Shown here one piece after another: positions 43,304 to 55,101 of a stretch of 64,000 bases of DNA (its first letter is position 1; every line of letters begins with the position of its first letter). Origin of the DNA: Camellia lanceoleosa (Eukaryota > Streptophyta > Magnoliopsida > Ericales > Theaceae); contig CM045761.1 of NCBI GenBank assembly GCA_025200525.1, forward strand, positions 136,836,223 through 136,900,222, written 5' to 3'. The position numbers and the translations under genes are program-made. The notes beneath the pieces were generated by a model that saw only the letters and a list, made by a program, of their open reading frames with translations, was not told where the DNA came from and did no database searches.

Positions 43304-44641
43304 TAAAAAAATAAACACAGAGAGGGGAGGAATTGACATGAGGTTTAAGTAGTGGTAACACAGATGCAGCACAGCAGAGGCTTAATATCGAGTCTGATCA
43401 GCAACCCAAACCCTAGAATTGCAGATTGAAAAAATATAGGGGAAGACCGACTCGGTTAACAAACAAAAAAGTGGACCTACCTAGAACAGACTAAAGGATA
43501 AATTTTACTATAAATGCCCAAAAATTATGACATTTTAAAAAAAAAAAAATTCAAAATCTAGGTTACTATGGTGGCAAAGGTAAGGGCTGCGACAATTGTG
43601 ATTGGGGCTACGTTGGGTTGCGTCGGTGGGTGGGTATAATAGTAATTTTGTCAAATCATATAACTATACTAACTGACAAAGGAGGTTAGTATGATTTTAG
43701 ACAATAAAAGGGTGTCAATGTGATTTCATAAAATATAAGGGATGTTAGTGTAATTTACCCTTATAATAAAACTATGAAATTTGTTGTATTTTCTACAAAT
43801 CTCATGGGAGATCAGTGTAATTTACCATTAAAAAAAATAATGAAACCCACCATGTCACATGAAAATTCACATAAGAAAAGAACTTTCGGTGAAATAATAT
43901 GATAATATATAACACAATCCTCTTTAAAAATGGAATTGCACCAAATATATGAATGAACTTGTACCATACACACAAAAGACTTGCACCACCATAAAAATGA
44001 AATTATTTTTCTACAATTCCATTGAAAAGCAATTTTTCCAAGAAACCAGAGAGACGAGTTCGTATATTGGGAAGATAAGTTTGTTCATCGTGTTCGAATA
44101 ACTAAGGTTGAACTTTTACACAATATTCGATTATTTATATTTGAACAAAATAATTTTGTTCAAATTATTAAGATTGATTAAATATTAAATGTTCATACAT
44201 AAAAAATTGAACATTTTAAGTTAGATCGGTTAAAATAAATTAAATTTTTATTCATTGTTCAGATATAAAATTTTGAATACATTAAGTTTGTTCAACTCTA
44301 TATTTATGAACATGACTAATTTGATGAATTTAAAACAATGAAGAGAGACGAGAGTTCAAGATCGACAATGAAGAGCAATACAGATGAAAATGGAGGCCAA
44401 ATGAAACATTTCATTGGTGATCTGAAACAACGAGAGTTCAACACCAATTATGGAGATTACTAGCGAAGATAGAGGCCCAATGAAATCTCCACCGGCGATG
44501 GATATCAAGATTGACGAAGATGGTCTCTGTTATGAAGATTGAATTTTTGGTGTGTGTAATGCGCGTGTATTCAAATAGTTAGTGATGTGTTAATATAGGG
44601 TTAGTAATGGAAAGTTAAGTTGTGAATTAAGATAGTTTTAA
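43304..44641. other. AT-rich intergenic DNA with related TIR-like fragments
   Basis: No gene seen. 43670-43850 holds GTGTAATTTACC-type ends like those of the preceding MITE, probably older relatives. Confidence 0.5.
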
Positions 44642-45731
44642 GAGGGCTACTATTAGCACCTACCTAATTTCTTTGGATCCTCTATTTCTTTGAACCCCTA
44701 CCTTAAATCCTAAATTTTAATAAGATTTCTTTGAACACTTCACTTAATACCAATTTTACCCATATTCATAATATCATCACACCCAAGTGCACACCCACCT
44801 AATTTTGCACACCCTTTATTCTTCTTCTCTCATTAAACGATAAACGATTGAGAACATCAAAGGATTGAGAGATGAATCGAATGTCCTTCTCTTCATAAAC
44901 GATGGCCTCTTTCTCCTTGTTACCGTGAACAATGGTATCCCAATCGAAAATCTCTTCAACGATCTCTTTCTTCTTCTCTCAAGTAACCTCCAACTCCCCA
45001 TCATATATTATTATTTTTATTTATTTCGGGGTAAAACCCGCAATACATGGGGTTTTAGAGGAAAAAATTCTCAGAAAAAACATAAATAGGGAAAAATCCT
45101 ACAAAAATGGAATTGTTCGTTATTCTAGTGCCTAATGAAATGTTTATATTCAGCACTGTATTACTGAACTAAATGTTTCTATTTAGCACTATATTACTGA
45201 ACAGAACCTTACCAGTCAACAAACCAGTATCGAATTGAAAACGATCCAAAATCGTAAATGCAAGATGCAACGCCAACCTCATCATAGTTGTTGTCATCAT
45301 CCGCCATTACTCTATAAATATTAACGAATGGTGAAAACAACCAAAAATGTAGAAACTCGGAGTTTGTAATAGGATTGTTTGTAATATTAATTGATTTGGA
45401 ATACCGAACACATTTGAAACCATCGAACAAAACGTTAACTGATTAGGTAATTTCAAATGTTTTTTTATTGAATATGAATACCTGGGTTTAGGATGGTGAT
45501 GAAAAAGAATATGATTAGAGTTTAGATTGACAAGGAATATGTATAGATGGGGATGGAGATGGGTGTATAATATTGCAAAGTGTCATTCTAATTGTTTTCA
45601 TTTGGTGAGATGGTTTTCTATTAAAAATTGTCATTTAATGTAATATTACCTTAGGATATAATTGTAATAAAAAAAAATTAGTGAGAATTGGAGGATCCTA
45701 AGAAATTAGGTAGATGCTAATAACAACACTC
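44642..45731. mobile_element. 1.09-kb non-autonomous DNA transposon with 41-bp terminal inverted repeats
   Basis: Left end GAGGGCTACTATTAGCACCT..GGATCCTC (44642-44682) and right end inverted GAGTGTTGTTATTAGCATCT..GGATCCTC (45691-45731) match at about 35 of 41 positions. Flanking octamers AGTTTTAA (44634-44641) and ATTTTTAA (45732-45739) agree at seven of eight. The interior has only short ORFs and no recognisable transposase. Superfamily not assigned; an 8-bp duplication fits hAT, but the termini are not classic. Confidence 0.8.
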
Positions 45732-47112
45732 ATTTTTAAACTTTAAAAATTATTTTGTATATGTGTTAAGTAATAGTGTGTACTAAGAGTATTAATAATG
45801 TATAAATAAAATCACCCAATTTGAAATTCTGATAATTTTCTAGTATTTTTCTGTTACACTAACTTTTCCATTTAGTTTAGTTGAGACATCTTGCCACAAG
45901 TAGGTGTTTTCTTATAGCCAAAGTAGTTGTAGTTGGATGGTATGAGTTTGATACACATGTCGACATGGCTGGAAAATGTTTTCTAATCTTGATAAGGTAG
46001 ACATATATATTAATAAATTTTTTTTAAATAATGAACTACAATATTATTTTCTACTAACATAAGAAGTAAAAAAATAATATAAAAAATATATAAAGAGATT
46101 TTTGAAATCTTATGAGTAGGACAATTGTCCCTCCTACTCCACTCTAGGTCCATTATTGCTTTCCTGATCATTATTGATATGTGCTTCATGTACCATGTAC
46201 AATTTTAAGATCACATCAATAAGAAAATATTAAAGATTGTGTAACATGTACAAGTTATGTCATTTGTAAATTTCATCATTATAAATAACATAATTTTTTG
46301 TGGGAGTCCTAATTAAAAATAAAATTTAAATTATAACCGAATATCAAATCAAGCATAACTAAATAACTCTTAAATCATAATCAAAATAATGTCATAATTG
46401 ACATCACAATATGTTTTAACTAATAACACAGTAATTCATAACTAAGAATACAAAAATAATAATTAAAAATGCATATTGTACACATCATAAAGAGGGAGGT
46501 GTACTATAGAATTTCCCCACATCAATATTATTCTTCTTTTGTTGATCTCAAAAATAAAATAAAATGGGTTGGGGGCATTTAATACTGCAAAGAAATGAAT
46601 GAATTTCCCTTAATTTTTTGTTTTTTTCATATAATCAAAAAAAAATTATTTTATTGGGCTTAGGTGGCAATGTCAAATTAAACCTGGTTTTCCTTTTTTT
46701 TTTTTTAGTCTCTCTTCCTCTTACCTCTTTCCTTCCGACCTCTAGCCATTCGTAGTCATTCAGCTAACTTTTTGTTCTCAAGATTTTTTATTAATTTTGG
46801 ATAAATTTAATAAAAAAATTATAATTTTTTACGATAAAAATTATAAATATTAAAAGTATATTATGCTATTTTGTGATAAAAATACAATGACGAATCTATA
46901 GTTTGTGATAATACAAACATAATTTATTTGAAACCTACTGATCACTTCATACTAAAACAGTCTAAAACTTTATTGCAAGTGATGAGGAGGATGATAAAGG
47001 AATCAAGCAAAAGATAACAGGTTATTGAGTTAAAAATTTATTAAAAGCGGCAACCTACACAAATATTAATTATATGATATAAATCTAGAATTTGTTAAAA
47101 ATAGCCACACAA

Positions 47113-47147
<35 letters not shown>

Positions 47148-48493
47148 ATGTGAATTGGAAATACATTTATTTTTTTAGGAGCTTCAAACCATGTCAATTT
47201 CTGAATCTTTTAAGTTATTAAATCCAAGCTCTAATCTGTTTGATCAAACAGACACAATTTATCCAAAAAAAAACTATCTATTGCAACTTATCGGTTGAAA
47301 TCAACCTATCTCTTAAAATTCACCAAACTAACTATGTGTTAAAATATGATATATGCCACTCATTTAACACCATATTTGTTGAATATAACATTTCTCTATC
47401 TCACCATCAACACTTGCCACCTCAGGCAACCGCTGACTTTTCCAACAACTTTTTCAACATTGTCAACATTTTTCATCTTGTCCTTATTACCAAGAAGATT
47501 TTATCTTGGATCTAATACTTTATACCTCTTTGAAATAAACTTTTCACCAATTTTCTCTATTATTTATTGCTAATAAACCAATAAAATAGAATTTCTTTAC
47601 CAATATCTAATCATTTTCTTTTCATTTTCATAACCCGACCACAAAAAATAAATAAACACTATATTTTTATTTTTCTTTTTTTTCCAACTCAAATCCAAAC
47701 CAAACTAAACTTGAATCTATCCCTATATGTTTAATTCACAGGTCCTGATATGTTTCAGTACATCTCGAAATTTTAGTAACCTACTACAAATACGATAAGA
47801 GTAAACATGTTTATTTTTAAAAGTTATAAACATGTTTAGTAAAACATTATACAATATTTTATTTTATTTTATACGTATAAAAAAAGTTCTAACGCCAAGC
47901 TGTCAACATGTACATAAATTTTTAGATAATGCAACCCACACAGTTTAATCATCTTTCCCTACAACCTAGATACATAATTTAGGTAATCACCAAAAAGTAC
48001 AAAAAAAAGCCTCATTAAAACCTTTTGAGAATGAGAGTAGCTGCTCAAAATTTTCTTTTCCATTTTAGTTTTCAGAACTATTTTACAAAGAGTCAGGTCA
48101 GTTTGGAAATAAAATATTTCAGTAACTTTTTTGACTTTTTAGGAAGAGATGTATAGAAAAATAAAAAGAGCGATGTAACAACTTATAGTGACTTTTTAAT
48201 TTTTTTGACTAAAACATATAGTTGCCAAACGAAGCCTAAGTCTTAAATTTGCTATAATTTTCCCCTCTCGGGTACTAATTAAGATGAAAGTTTCATGCAA
48301 AATTTAAATTCTAATAAAAAAATATAAATAATCCTTGTCAATATCCAAGCTTTAAAGGTCAATAAAGAGCGTTCCGCCTCTAGCAGACACAACCCTACAA
48401 CCACATCAAATATGAATTTCAAATTCTAGATTCGTTTAATTCAAAGTAATGCACCCTTTCATCTCGCAGACAGATTCCATGAGCATATTACCT
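45732..48493. other. AT-rich intergenic DNA
   Basis: No gene seen. It includes a microsatellite (47114-47146) and a possible decayed MITE end near 48225 (GTTGCCAAACGAAGCCTAA, resembling an inverted GGCTTCGTTTGG terminus). Confidence 0.5.
47114..47146. repeat. (AAT)n microsatellite
   Basis: About eleven AAT units. Confidence 0.95.
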
Positions 48494-48904
48494 TCACGAA
48501 ATCCTCACACCCCTGTAAGTAACCAAACTACGTGATCAAAAAACAAAAATAGAGGCTTCTAAATAACCACTTGTTTATTCTAAATAACCATTTGTGATCA
48601 AAGCCAGTATTGTCAGTGCTGCAACCTCAGCTCATACACACTTATTGCTACAACCCAATATGAATCAGCAACTTACCAAGTTTAAATTTAATGCACCGGC
48701 ATGATCCAGCATGGTGCAATCATTCGTTTAAAATACAAGCAATGTATGATCTAATTTGATCAACTTTTCCACATCTAGCATACAAATTGGTGTTACCTCT
48801 TGGAAGCTTTCATCATTTCAAGTTGTATCCTCAAGTTTTGCTCGAAGGCTCTAGGTCTATGTTCGTCAATCAGGCTACTATTTCGCAATGCATAATTAGA
48901 CATA
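48494..48904 (-). other. Candidate terminal exons of an unidentified host gene
   Basis: Minus strand: after a pyrimidine-rich acceptor (..TTCGAAG at 48905) the frame reads MSNYALRNSSLIDEHRPRAF then EQNLRIQLEMMKASK, ending at a donor AG/GTAACA (48797/48796). A second piece begins after CTTACAG at 48512 and reads GVRIS then a stop (48494-48496); the phases agree (AG + G). The 282-bp intron and splice words look genuine. I do not recognise the protein. No ATG-to-stop model can be completed. Confidence 0.35.
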
Positions 48905-51039
48905 CTTCGAATATAAGGAAAGAAAACCACCATTAAATAAATTAAAAACACAGGCGTAATAGAATGAAATTAAATGATTTATTACATAGGCCTTAAACAA
49001 CAATCTTGAAAAGTATCAAACTGAACTGAACAGTAAACCTTTTGACTGACAATAACACAAGGTACACCAAGATTCACTCACTAGCCAGTGGGTACAAACA
49101 AAACACCAAGTCACCAACTAAAGATAACATTAGCAAGTTACAGAAACAGATTTGTTTAAAAACTACAGTAATTTACCTAATGTTGGTGTACCAAATGTGG
49201 CAATGCACCCCTCTTCCTCCTTCACAACAGCATCACAGCCCTCTACCCCCTATCTAACCCCTGTTCCTCCCTCCTGGCAGCGACACACCCCTTTCCCTCT
49301 CTTCCAACACCAACCCACTCTCTGCCCAGCCTCCAATTCCTCCCTTACAGTGCTGATGCACCCCTCTTACCCGCTGTCCAACGCTGACCCACCCCCTTAC
49401 CCCACATCCAAACCCCTGTTCCTCCCAACCAGTGCTGAGCCAAAATAAAAATCAACCATGAAAAAACTCAGAATTAGCCATCACAACATTCAAAATCAGA
49501 ACCTCTCGGTGGCTACTGTCGAGGATTCGGTGGAGGATAAGGATGACAATCTTCTAACTGGCGACGACAATTTCATTTCACCTTTTGATTTGGTGACCAT
49601 TGGTGAGGAAGAGGCAGAGGAAGAGGAAGAGAGGTGAGCTAATAATTGCTCTAATTAAAGTTTGCGAGTGATAACTTTTTCTAATTCTGAGTTATATGTA
49701 TTTTATATATAATTTTGTATGTCAATGAAATGACTAAATAGCATATCACATAAATTTTCCTCGCATCGTGGTCTACTAGTTAGAAGACCAACAGTCAATT
49801 GACGGAAATTGATGTAATTGAAAATATGAAATGCGATACTAGAAGGGTGCCGGTGTAATTATGCCAAAATTATGGGTCTGAGTGTAAGTTCACCAAACCT
49901 CAATTTACCCTTAAAACTAAGTAAACATTCTGCAATTAAGAAAATTCATATCCAGAAAACAATGTGAATGTTTTGTGTTGAAGATAAGTACACAATAGTT
50001 CCTCTCCACTATTAATGTGTGTATAGAGAGAGAAATATACATAGAATAAAAAAAATTAGTGTACTGATAAACCCTTTAAATTTACTTGAATCTTAACCGG
50101 GCTTGAAGTCATATCTTCTGATCATATAGAGCTTAAGGTTATCTATTTCATATTTATAATATTTTCTTCATATTGTTTCCTAATGTTAGTTAATATGAGC
50201 TCACGATTTTTCTTAAGATGTAGTGATCATTTACTTTTCTTCTTTTTTATATTTATACATGTGCACACAATTAAGAGCAATAAAATTAATAGTACAACTC
50301 TTTCAACACCAGGAAAAAATATAGGAAATCCCTGTCAAAATTATCAATCACTTAACCAAATGTGCAGCGCTAGTAAATCCCCAGATACCCTTGGGCCTCG
50401 TCACTTAAAAATGTACGGAGATAAAGATATCATAGAATAACATCAATGAGTGAGACTCATAAAATTTGTTTACATAACAACTATTGTCAAACCTCTAATG
50501 TGATATAATTTGCAATAAACTTTTGTGCTAAGGATGCACATATAAGGTATAAAATTCATGTTGATCTTTGGATCAAGCAAACAAAATCAAAAGCGAAATA
50601 ACAGAATTTTTTATATAACTCTAAGCATTACTGAAACAGAAAAGGGGAAAGAAAAAGGGACATACAAAAAAATAGATAAGAAACAAGGGGGAAAAGGATA
50701 TTTGAATTCTCAACTTGCAAGAAACTATCAATTATTGGTCAGAAAACAATCAACATGCTAAGACTAAAACCACACATAAATAAACCATCCAAACAAATCA
50801 GCTCAACTCAGCTAAGACTAAATCCAAAACTAGCTAGGGGCATTAATTGACTTTCATATTTCTCTAAAGACAGAAATAACATGGACTTCATATATCGAAA
50901 TATTTAACCATGGCCACCAAGATTTATATGAGCCACCAATATATACTTAGTGTTCAAAGCTTTTAGTAAATTCAAACCCCGATCTCATTTAAATTACACC
51001 TGATTTCCTGCATATATCAATGTATATAAAGTCCAAATT
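48905..51039. other. Stretch without a definite gene
   Basis: If the minus-strand gene model is real this is intron. It holds a C-rich repeated tract (49195-49440, CCCCT/CTCCC words with GTGCTGA.CC, loosely repeated) and a short acidic ORF (next entry). Otherwise AT-rich. Confidence 0.4.
49458..49637 (+). CDS. Short acidic ORF, uncertain
   Basis: 59 codons from ATG at 49458, reading MKKLRISHHNIQNQNLSVAT, then VEDSVEDKDDNLLTGDDNF and IGEEEAEEEEER before TGA. Codon-like composition with an acidic tail, but there is no recognised domain, no neighbouring exon and no promoter evidence. It may be a fragment of an acidic nuclear protein gene or chance. Confidence 0.2.
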   Translation: MKKLRISHHNIQNQNLSVATVEDSVEDKDDNLLTGDDNFISPFDLVTIGEEEAEEEEER

Positions 51040-51345
51040 CCAATTATTATATATCATAAATATGATTATTTCTTTCAAAGATAATTAAAAAATATATACA
51101 ACATGACACTAATTCCCAAAGTAATAAAGAGATTAATAATAGATATAAAACTAAATTGTTTTTATCTGTCATTGGACATCAACTCAAGTTATGTTTTTCA
51201 AACTTGTAATGTGTTTCTTATGTATCTAAACCATGGACACGTGTATCTCCGAAGTGTCTGAAATGTGTTTGGATGTAAAAAAAAGATAAAGAAATAATAA
51301 GACACATATGGACATGTGTCCGGCATGTGTCCAACTATTCGGCTT
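51040..51345. repeat. Diverged dispersed repeat with GTGTCC/GACACG words
   Basis: Contains TCAAAGATAATTAAAAAATA and GGACACGTGTATCTCCGAAG; colinear in part with 52850-53110, so the two are old copies of one repeat. Confidence 0.55.
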
Positions 51346-51699
51346 GCTCGGGGTATGAGATTTTTTTCACCAAACCAAACTTGAAGGCTTTTTTTGCAAA
51401 TCAGAACCAAAACTGATGAGGCAAGTAAACTACCAAGCTGAACCAATTTATATTGGTTCAAATCAATCAGTTCAGTAGCCAACAGCCCATCAAAAATGGG
51501 GAAAAGGAAAATTACTTTATATTCAATCATGCCTCTAATAATCAAATGAAAAAATCAATCAACTGAAAATAAAAGCAATCAACAATCAACACAAAAAGAA
51601 TTGGGTCATAATGAATAATGTTCAATTTGGTAAGAAAAACAAGATGAAGTGGGGGAAGTTAGTGGTTTAAACATGGCTCGCCTCCAAATTTGAGTCCCT

Positions 51700-51890
51700 C
51701 AAATGGCCAATAATAGATTTACAATCCAAAACAACAGAGATCCAAGGCTTGGATATGCATCTCCACTAGTGCTCAAGAGACCACCTCTCAATGCTCTCTC
51801 TATGACTGCTATCTCTTCAGCAATATACTCTCTTGCATCTCTCTCTATAGTAATCCTCTGCTCCTCAATTCTCTGAAACTTTCGCTAATT
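51700..51890 (-). other. Candidate coiled-coil exon of an unidentified host gene
   Basis: Minus strand reads RIEEQRITIERDAREYIAEE, IAVIERALRGGLLSTSGD and AYPSLGSLLFWI with no stop, bounded by possible acceptors (TTAG/CGAAAG or TTTCAG) and a good donor (ATT/GTAAAT). The first half is a charged helix with heptad spacing. It lies between the candidate first exon at 52629 and the terminal exons at 48797, but the splice phases cannot be joined without another exon. Could be chance. Confidence 0.3.
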
Positions 51891-52628
51891 CCTATGGCGA
51901 TTGAGATCCTGTGTCTCTTTTCAATCCTGAATTGCCAGAATTGAATGCTCAGAATCCTACTTTTAAGGGTTTGAAAGCTTCACAATCAGACAATTGATGT
52001 ATTGGCAAACATTTTCATACTCTCTGAATGCTGAGAGAATTTCATCTATCGAAAAAATTCTCAGAAGTCCAGACTTAAATGGAACATTATTGCATTACTG
52101 GAAAAAAATTAAGTGAAAATAAGAGCTTCTACCCTAAATTCTCTCTCTACCTAATCTCTGGTGCAAGCAAATTGTTAAAACAGATCCTAATTTGCAATGT
52201 CTACCTGTGAGTTTGGATCAAATTTTGAAGTTGAATTTCCTAAAATCCAAGGTAAGAATGGTGCTCCGAAGGTGGCTATTGTATCGCATGAGCTTTCTCT
52301 ATGGAGAAAGCAAATCAAGAATCCCTAAATTTCTTGAACTACGAGAAAGCCACAAATAGGATGTAAGCGAATGACAATCTAGAGATATGGTAATTGTCAA
52401 ACAACAAGAATTTGAAATCAAATCTGAATATTAAGAGTACTGCATCAAGAATGGAGAATTAGATGAAACAAATGAATATTGTTGAAATTCTGGAATGAGC
52501 AAAAGTTGAAAAGAATATTCACAAACAGGTAACTAGGGAGATAAACAACAATGCAATAGCAAGACAGAATGCAAGGATGAATGGCAAAATTCAGCAAGTG
52601 CAAAGAGAAATTAAAGATGAAGACATAC

Positions 52629-52674
52629 CTATTTCAAAAGGAGGAAGATCCGAGACAGAACTATAAAAATCCAT
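52629..52674 (-). other. Candidate first coding exon, unidentified host gene
   Basis: ATG at 52674 reads MDFYSSVSDLPPFEI and meets a strong donor (AG/GTATGT at 52629/52628). Short, so only suggestive. Confidence 0.3.
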
Positions 52675-52744
52675 CGAAATTTGGTAGATTTAAAAGGCTG
52701 AAGTACCACAGATGCTTTCCAGGTCTGGAAACCTAAAGGCCATT

Positions 52745-53710
52745 CCTATGTAGCACATACACAACATGGACACGCTGACATGTCGATTATCATAAAAGAA
52801 GTAGGACATAACATGCTTGGGACATGTTAAAATTTTATGTTTTTACAAATTTATTATATATCATATATATGAATAATTTATTCAAAGATAATAAAAAATA
52901 TGTAATACAACACATTTTATACATTAAAAGATTTTTCATAACTTAAACATCAACATATCATTCACATACCAATTACATTCAAAAGAATGCAGAACAATTA
53001 TCAATCATTGTATTACACACTATGTTACATGGACTCTTCTACTTCCCTTAATATGGTGTGTGATATGTGTCAAACCCCCGTACCCAATTTAGATACTCAG
53101 ATCCTCTAAGTTCATCTAATATACGACACTCACATTAGCTAGTAAAGAAACATTTCTAGTTTCTCACACATCAAATTATTTATGTATTCCTTATGTTCCT
53201 TAGATCCCATTCAATTTAATGTAATTTCCAAATAATTTACTACATGTTATCTAAGAATAGTAAACAACATGCAATATATATGTGTGTGTTTGAGGTGTGT
53301 CCCCAAACCCATATACATTTTGGGTGCATATCCTGATATCCTAAAATTTAAATTTATGAAGATCTAACGTTGGGCACGTACCGGCACCCACACCAACACC
53401 TAGCACCCGTAACTAAGTCCATGTAACATAATTCACACAAGATGTATTCTTCTAATAAGCATTTTAAAACATATTTCAAATGCATAAGTTGTATTATAAA
53501 GACACAAAACATTGTTATAATGAAGAGATCCACCATATAGGACATGTTCAGAAGGATCAAGATATGTCCACAATGTGTTGGTAAAGTATCCAATATTATG
53601 CAATTGATTTTTTAATTAAAACATGTTGAAGACATGTCGGGCACCCTTTTAGGAGTGTCCAAAGGGTGTCAAGTCCGCCACAAGTGTCGGACACAAGACC
53701 CTTCCTCCAC
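52745..53710. repeat. Dispersed GTGTC/GACAC repeat cluster
   Basis: Segments GGACACGCTGACATGTCG (52769), GTGTGTGATATGTGTCAAACCC (about 53050), CGACACTCAC (53124), GGTGTGTCCCC (about 53290), and GTGTCCAAAGGGTGTCAAG with GTGTCGGACACAAG (53656-53698). This is a loosely repeated, non-coding family also seen at 41521-41640 and 51190-51345. Confidence 0.5.
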
Positions 53711-54215
53711 AGTAGTGTTCGTGCTTCCTAGGGCCCTTCTAAATCTTGGGATATAGAGTAGTTGAAGATGAACTCAATAAACTTGGAAATCCAACAGTAA
53801 TAGAAGAAAATACACTAGTTCTCAAGAAAAAAAAAAATCCGAGAGCCACACATATAGCAATAATTTTGGTGATGAAAAGAACAAGATAAGACTTTGAGAG
53901 CTTTAATTTCATCACATATGAATATTTATAAGAATGTTTTAATGATGGAGAAATCCATCACTTGCACGTCTCAAATGGGGTAAAATTGTTATTGGGTATA
54001 AATGCTTACTCTGCATCATTAAGCATTGTTAAAATATGCCACTAAAGCAAACAAAAGAGGATATCAATATGGACAATACTTCATTAAGACAATAAATGTA
54101 AATTGAGAAAGCATAGAAAAGTTTTCCGGCCAGCAAACAAAGAACTACGAACATGAAATCATTTTAAAGTAATATCTCTCAAAATTATCATACCCAACTA
54201 GTTTATTTACCTTGA
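53711..54215. other. 3' flank of the cystatin-like gene, no other gene seen
   Basis: AT-rich; no ORF of note. Confidence 0.5.
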
Positions 54216-54448
54216 TTAATTACTAATTTCCAGCATACAAAGCACTACTTCAATCTCGTCGATCCCATCCCACACCAAAGCTTGAAATGTTAGAATAGGA
54301 CCATCAACAGCATCAGCATCCTTGACATCAAAGGTGATATAATATTGAAAGCCCTCACATGGTTCCAGGTTTGCCTTTACAAGTTTCACAAACTCTAGCT
54401 TTGTTTTCTACACACAGAATATGAACAAAAGAGGCTAATTAAGAACAT

Positions 54449-54495
<47 letters not shown>

Positions 54496-55101
54496 TTTAT
54501 AATTCAAAAAGGAGATTAAAGAAACAAAAAAAAAAAAAAACTAAATAAAGTTAAATTAAAAAGGAAACACCTTTTTCTCATTGTATTCCTTGAGCGCTAA
54601 TTCAGAAAGAGATTTGAGGTGGTTAGCATGATAATTGAGGTTTATAATAGGCATAATTTTACCACATGAGAAGGACTTTGGAAAGTCCATGACATCAAAG
54701 CCCTGTAAGTGTAAGCTCACAATTAGGATAATATAAACAAATGTGTAGATATATGATTACAAAGAAAATTAAGATAATGAATCATGAATAAAGTAATTAA
54801 AAAGAAGCATATGTACTACCTCACTTTCCTTTATCTGCCTAGAATACTCCTTATCTTCCTTGTCAGTCATCTCATGCACTCCAAACTCATCCACATCTTC
54901 ATAATTTATCTCATCATCTGAATCATAGTTATAGACTTTGATAATCGATCTTGGATCTGTTTTTTCTGATAAAGATGGTGGTGGTGGTGGTGGTGGTGGT
55001 GGTGGTGGTGAGAAATCCTCGCACCTTTGCTTCTTTGCCGATGAAGAAGATGCATTTTCAAATTTCGACTTGTCCCAAACAAGGCTTGTACAGGAAGCCA
55101 T
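54216..55101 (-). CDS. Cystatin-like (monellin-fold) protein, three exons
   Basis: Exons on the minus strand: 54820-55101 (94 codons), 54571-54702 (44) and 54216-54407 (63 plus TAA); product 201 residues. Introns 54703-54819 and 54408-54570 both have GT/AG ends in phase 0. Residues 1-45: MASCTSLVWDKSKFENASSS and an eleven-proline run; 46-94: acidic region with YDSDDEINYEDVDEFG and ending RQIKESE; from 95: GFDVMDFPKSFSCGKIMPII, SLSELALKEYNEKK, then KTKLEFVKLVKANLEPCEGF, QYYITFDVKDADAVDG and FQALVWDGIDEIEVV. The helix ending ALKEYN, the LEFVKLVKAN strand and the YYITFDVKD strand match the cystatin fold of plant cystatin-related proteins. A typical phytocystatin QxVxG loop is not evident (NLEPCEG in its place), so protease inhibition is doubtful. 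The start is chosen at 55101, because the pseudogene copy conserves this ATG while having a stop just upstream. Confidence 0.8.
54449..54494. repeat. (GT)n microsatellite in intron 2 of the cystatin-like gene
   Basis: About 22 GT units with one GC interruption. Confidence 0.95.
54977..55010. repeat. (GGT)n / poly-proline coding microsatellite
   Basis: Eleven GGT units on the plus strand, coding for eleven prolines in exon 1 of the cystatin-like gene on the minus strand. Nearly absent from the pseudogene copy. Confidence 0.95.

Noticed and set aside
49042..49448. Proline/serine-rich ORFs at the C-rich tract
   Set aside because: Low-complexity C-rich DNA open in several frames; no start or splice support.
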